Origin: Bacteroidales bacterium
GTDB lineage: Bacteria; Bacteroidota; Bacteroidia; Bacteroidales; JALTDM01
Direction of reading: 5' to 3'
Assembly (NCBI GenBank): GCA_026996635.1
Contig: JALWKH010000121.1
Coordinates: 1 to 6,114, forward strand
Length of the DNA: 6,114 nt
Shown: in pieces, positions 4,047 to 6,114 of the stretch
Position numbering within the stretch: position 1 is the first letter of the stretch
Layout: each line of letters starts with the position of its first letter
The notes under the pieces: model-generated
Databases searched by the model: none
What the model was told of the DNA's origin: nothing
The model's input: the letters and a program-made list of their open reading frames with translations, nothing else
Translations under genes and position numbers: made by a program

Positions 4047-6114
4047 ATGTCCGGCAATTTAGCAACACAACTGAAAGAAGCGGGTTTCAAGGGCGAAATA
4101 TGGAGCAGCGAAGAAAAATTGGTGCTTTATTCCACAGATGCGTCAATTTATAGAATTAAGCCGCTTTTGGTTGTATTTCCTACCGATAAAGACGATTTGA
4201 AAACATTGATGTTTTTTGCTTACCGCAATTCAATCCCTGTTATACCGAGAGGCACGGGAACTTCTCTTGCAGGGCAGGTTGTCGGAAAAGCCATCATTGC
4301 TGATATTTCAAAGAATTTCAAGAAAATAATCGAGATAAACAAAGAAGAAAAATATGCGGTTGTGCAGCCCGGAGTTATACGGGACGAGTTGAACTTGGAA
4401 CTGAAAAAATACGGATTGATTTTCGGCCCGGAGACTTCAACTTCGAATCGTGCCACAATTGGCGGAATGTTCGGTAATAATTCTTCAGGATCCCGTTCGT
4501 TGCGATTCGGTACCACACGCCAAAGCATTATTTCGGCAAAAGTTATTCTCTCAAACGGTGACGAGGCTGAATTCGGTCCTATTGAAGAAGAAGAATTTAA
4601 CCACAAACTAAAATTAAACACGCTTGAAGGAAAGATTTACAGGACATTTCACGAACTGTTATCCGATGAGGATTTCAGGCAGCAAATTGACGAAGAATTT
4701 CCCGACAAAACAATCCACAGACGGAATACAGGTTACCCGCTTGACGAACTTGCCGGCAGCAAAATTTACGATAAAACCGGCAACAAGGAATTTAACATTG
4801 CAAAATTTCTGTCTGGCACGGAAGGCACGCTTGCTTTTGCTTACGAAATAAAGGTGAAACTTTTTGATTTGCCGCCCGATTACAAATTGCTGATTGCAAG
4901 CCAATTCGATGAGTTTTATGATGTGTTTGACGCAAATGTGGAAATACTTAAATTCAATCCTTACGCAATTGAGTTGATAGACGATAAAATTCTGAAACTT
5001 ACCGAAGCTAATATCAATCAAAACAAAAACCGCTTTTTTATCAAAGGCAGTCCCACAGCTGTCCTCATAACCGAAATTGCCGCCGAAACCAAAGAAGAAG
5101 CATTGGCGGAAGCCAATAAAATTATTGACCACCTGAAGCAGAAAAATCTTGGCTATTACCACACAATAATTGAAAAAGAGGATATCAATAAAGTTTGGGA
5201 ACTTCGAAAAGCTGGTTTGGGTGTGTTGTCCAATATGCGTGGAGATGCAAAGCCCGTTGGTTTTATTGAAGATACGGCAGTGAGTCCGTACCGGCTTAAA
5301 GAATACATCGCCGACATAGACAGGATGTTGAAAAACAAAGGTCTGGAGTGCGTTTATTATGCACATATCGGGTCGGGTGAGTTGCATTTGCGTCCGGTGC
5401 TGAACATTAAAGATAAGAAAGATGTTGAATTAATGCACGAAGTCGCTTTGGAAACGGCAAAAATCGTAAAGAAACACAAAGGATCTTTGAGCGGGGAGCA
5501 CGGTGACGGGCTTTTGAGGTCGGAATTTATTCCCATAATTTACGGAGAAAGGATTTTCAATGCTTTCAGGCAAATAAAAGAGACTTGGGATCCGAAAAAT
5601 ATAATGAATCCGGGAAAAATTACCGAGCCAGTTAAGATGACAAGCAACCTGCGTTATTCGGAATATAACCCCGCAAAAATTAAAACCACATTTAAATACA
5701 CTGCTACAGTGTCTTTGTTGCAAACTGCGGAAAAGTGCAACGGAAGTGCCGATTGCCGCAAAAACATTGTGTCCGGAGGTGTGATGTGTCCCACCTATAT
5801 GGCAACGGGAGATGAGAACTTTACCACTCGTGCAAGAGCCAATACAGTCCGCGAATATCTTACTTCGGGACCGCTGACCAATGAAAAATTGAAAAAAATC
5901 ATTGCTGCTCTTTCATTTTGCGTGTCGTGTAAATCTTGCAAATCGGAATGTCCGTCGGGGGTTGACATTACCAAGATGAAAGCCGATTTGTATCAAATCT
6001 ATTACGACAGGTTTCACGCACCGCTGCGGAATATACTCATTGCAAACATTTCCAAATTTCAAGCATTGGGAAGTAAAATACCCGGATTATACAACTTTAT
6101 CGTTTCGCACAAGA
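4047..6114 (+). CDS. FAD-binding / Fe-S cluster oxidoreductase, D-lactate (2-hydroxyacid) dehydrogenase-like, 3' end cut
   Basis: The open frame shows 689 codons and continues past the right edge. An N-terminal FAD domain of the PCMH/GlcD type has PRGTGTSLAG at 67-76 and a second FAD segment around 126-172 (TIGG at 137-140, NNSSG at 144-148). SGTEGTL follows at 256-262. The FAD-oxidase C-terminal domain carries His440 and His447 (AHIGSGELH), EHGDG at 484-488 and NPGKI at 521-525. A fused Fe-S module follows: Cys564-x5-Cys570-x10-Cys581-Pro, then Cys625-x2-Cys628-x2-Cys631-x3-Cys635-Pro, the 4Fe-4S ferredoxin pattern. Such fusions oxidise D-lactate, glycolate or similar 2-hydroxy acids and pass electrons from FAD through Fe-S clusters to the respiratory chain; the substrate here cannot be read from sequence. 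Relatives are usually near 950-1000 residues, so a cysteine-rich C-terminal part (CCG domains) is expected beyond the window. The ATG at 4047 is the first in frame after a TGA at 4038-4040. Confidence 0.93.
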   Translation, partial: MSGNLATQLKEAGFKGEIWSSEEKLVLYSTDASIYRIKPLLVVFPTDKDDLKTLMFFAYRNSIPVIPRGTGTSLAGQVVGKAIIADISKNFKKIIEINKEEKYAVVQPGVIRDELNLELKKYGLIFGPETSTSNRATIGGMFGNNSSGSRSLRFGTTRQSIISAKVILSNGDEAEFGPIEEEEFNHKLKLNTLEGKIYRTFHELLSDEDFRQQIDEEFPDKTIHRRNTGYPLDELAGSKIYDKTGNKEFNIAKFLSGTEGTLAFAYEIKVKLFDLPPDYKLLIASQFDEFYDVFDANVEILKFNPYAIELIDDKILKLTEANINQNKNRFFIKGSPTAVLITEIAAETKEEALAEANKIIDHLKQKNLGYYHTIIEKEDINKVWELRKAGLGVLSNMRGDAKPVGFIEDTAVSPYRLKEYIADIDRMLKNKGLECVYYAHIGSGELHLRPVLNIKDKKDVELMHEVALETAKIVKKHKGSLSGEHGDGLLRSEFIPIIYGERIFNAFRQIKETWDPKNIMNPGKITEPVKMTSNLRYSEYNPAKIKTTFKYTATVSLLQTAEKCNGSADCRKNIVSGGVMCPTYMATGDENFTTRARANTVREYLTSGPLTNEKLKKIIAALSFCVSCKSCKSECPSGVDITKMKADLYQIYYDRFHAPLRNILIANISKFQALGSKIPGLYNFIVSHK

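Noticed and set aside
3962..4153. 63-codon plus-strand frame overlapping the start of the dehydrogenase
   Set aside because: It begins with TTG inside the palindromic repeat region and then runs out of frame through the conserved N-terminus of the dehydrogenase; no Shine-Dalgarno or homology supports it.
4220..4621. 133-codon minus-strand frame
   Set aside because: It is antisense to the FAD-binding motifs of the dehydrogenase and has no features of its own.
4659..5387. 242-codon open frame on the minus strand inside the dehydrogenase gene
   Set aside because: The plus-strand frame carries conserved FAD and Fe-S motifs throughout. The antisense product is Phe/Cys/Ile-rich and resembles no family.

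Overview
The window looks like a chromosomal segment of an AT-rich member of the Bacteroidota. Four things point that way: an archaeal/eukaryal-type prolyl-tRNA synthetase without the bacterial insertion domain, a long FAD/Fe-S dehydrogenase fusion of a type common in that phylum, start codons mostly lacking a strong Shine-Dalgarno, and TAnnTTTG-like promoter boxes. This assignment is inference from gene types; no rRNA or other phylogenetic marker is present.

Layout. On the minus strand, positions 1-1766 hold a two-gene unit: a 562-residue low-complexity lipoprotein, followed 31 bases downstream by the first 15 codons of another exported protein that runs off the left edge. An 82-base gap separates the lipoprotein from the divergently transcribed proS (1849-3333), which ends at a strong intrinsic terminator. 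A 62-codon gene for a small two-helix membrane protein follows (3436-3624). Next comes a 422-base non-coding stretch (3625-4046) with scattered, degenerate palindromic repeats around GGCTAAAGCC and CATTTATGGC. From 4047 a large FAD-binding/Fe-S oxidoreductase gene, resembling D-lactate or 2-hydroxyacid dehydrogenases, runs past the right edge; 689 codons are visible.

The genes do not form one pathway. proS is translation housekeeping, the dehydrogenase probably feeds electrons from a 2-hydroxy acid into the respiratory chain, and the lipoprotein unit belongs to the cell envelope. I found no sign of a defence system, CRISPR array, intact mobile element or RNA gene. The most unusual items are the composition of the lipoprotein (a 43% Tyr/Trp block, a duplicated Lys-Pro segment and an Arg/Ser tail), the absence of cysteines in the C-terminal domain of ProRS, and the repeat cluster.
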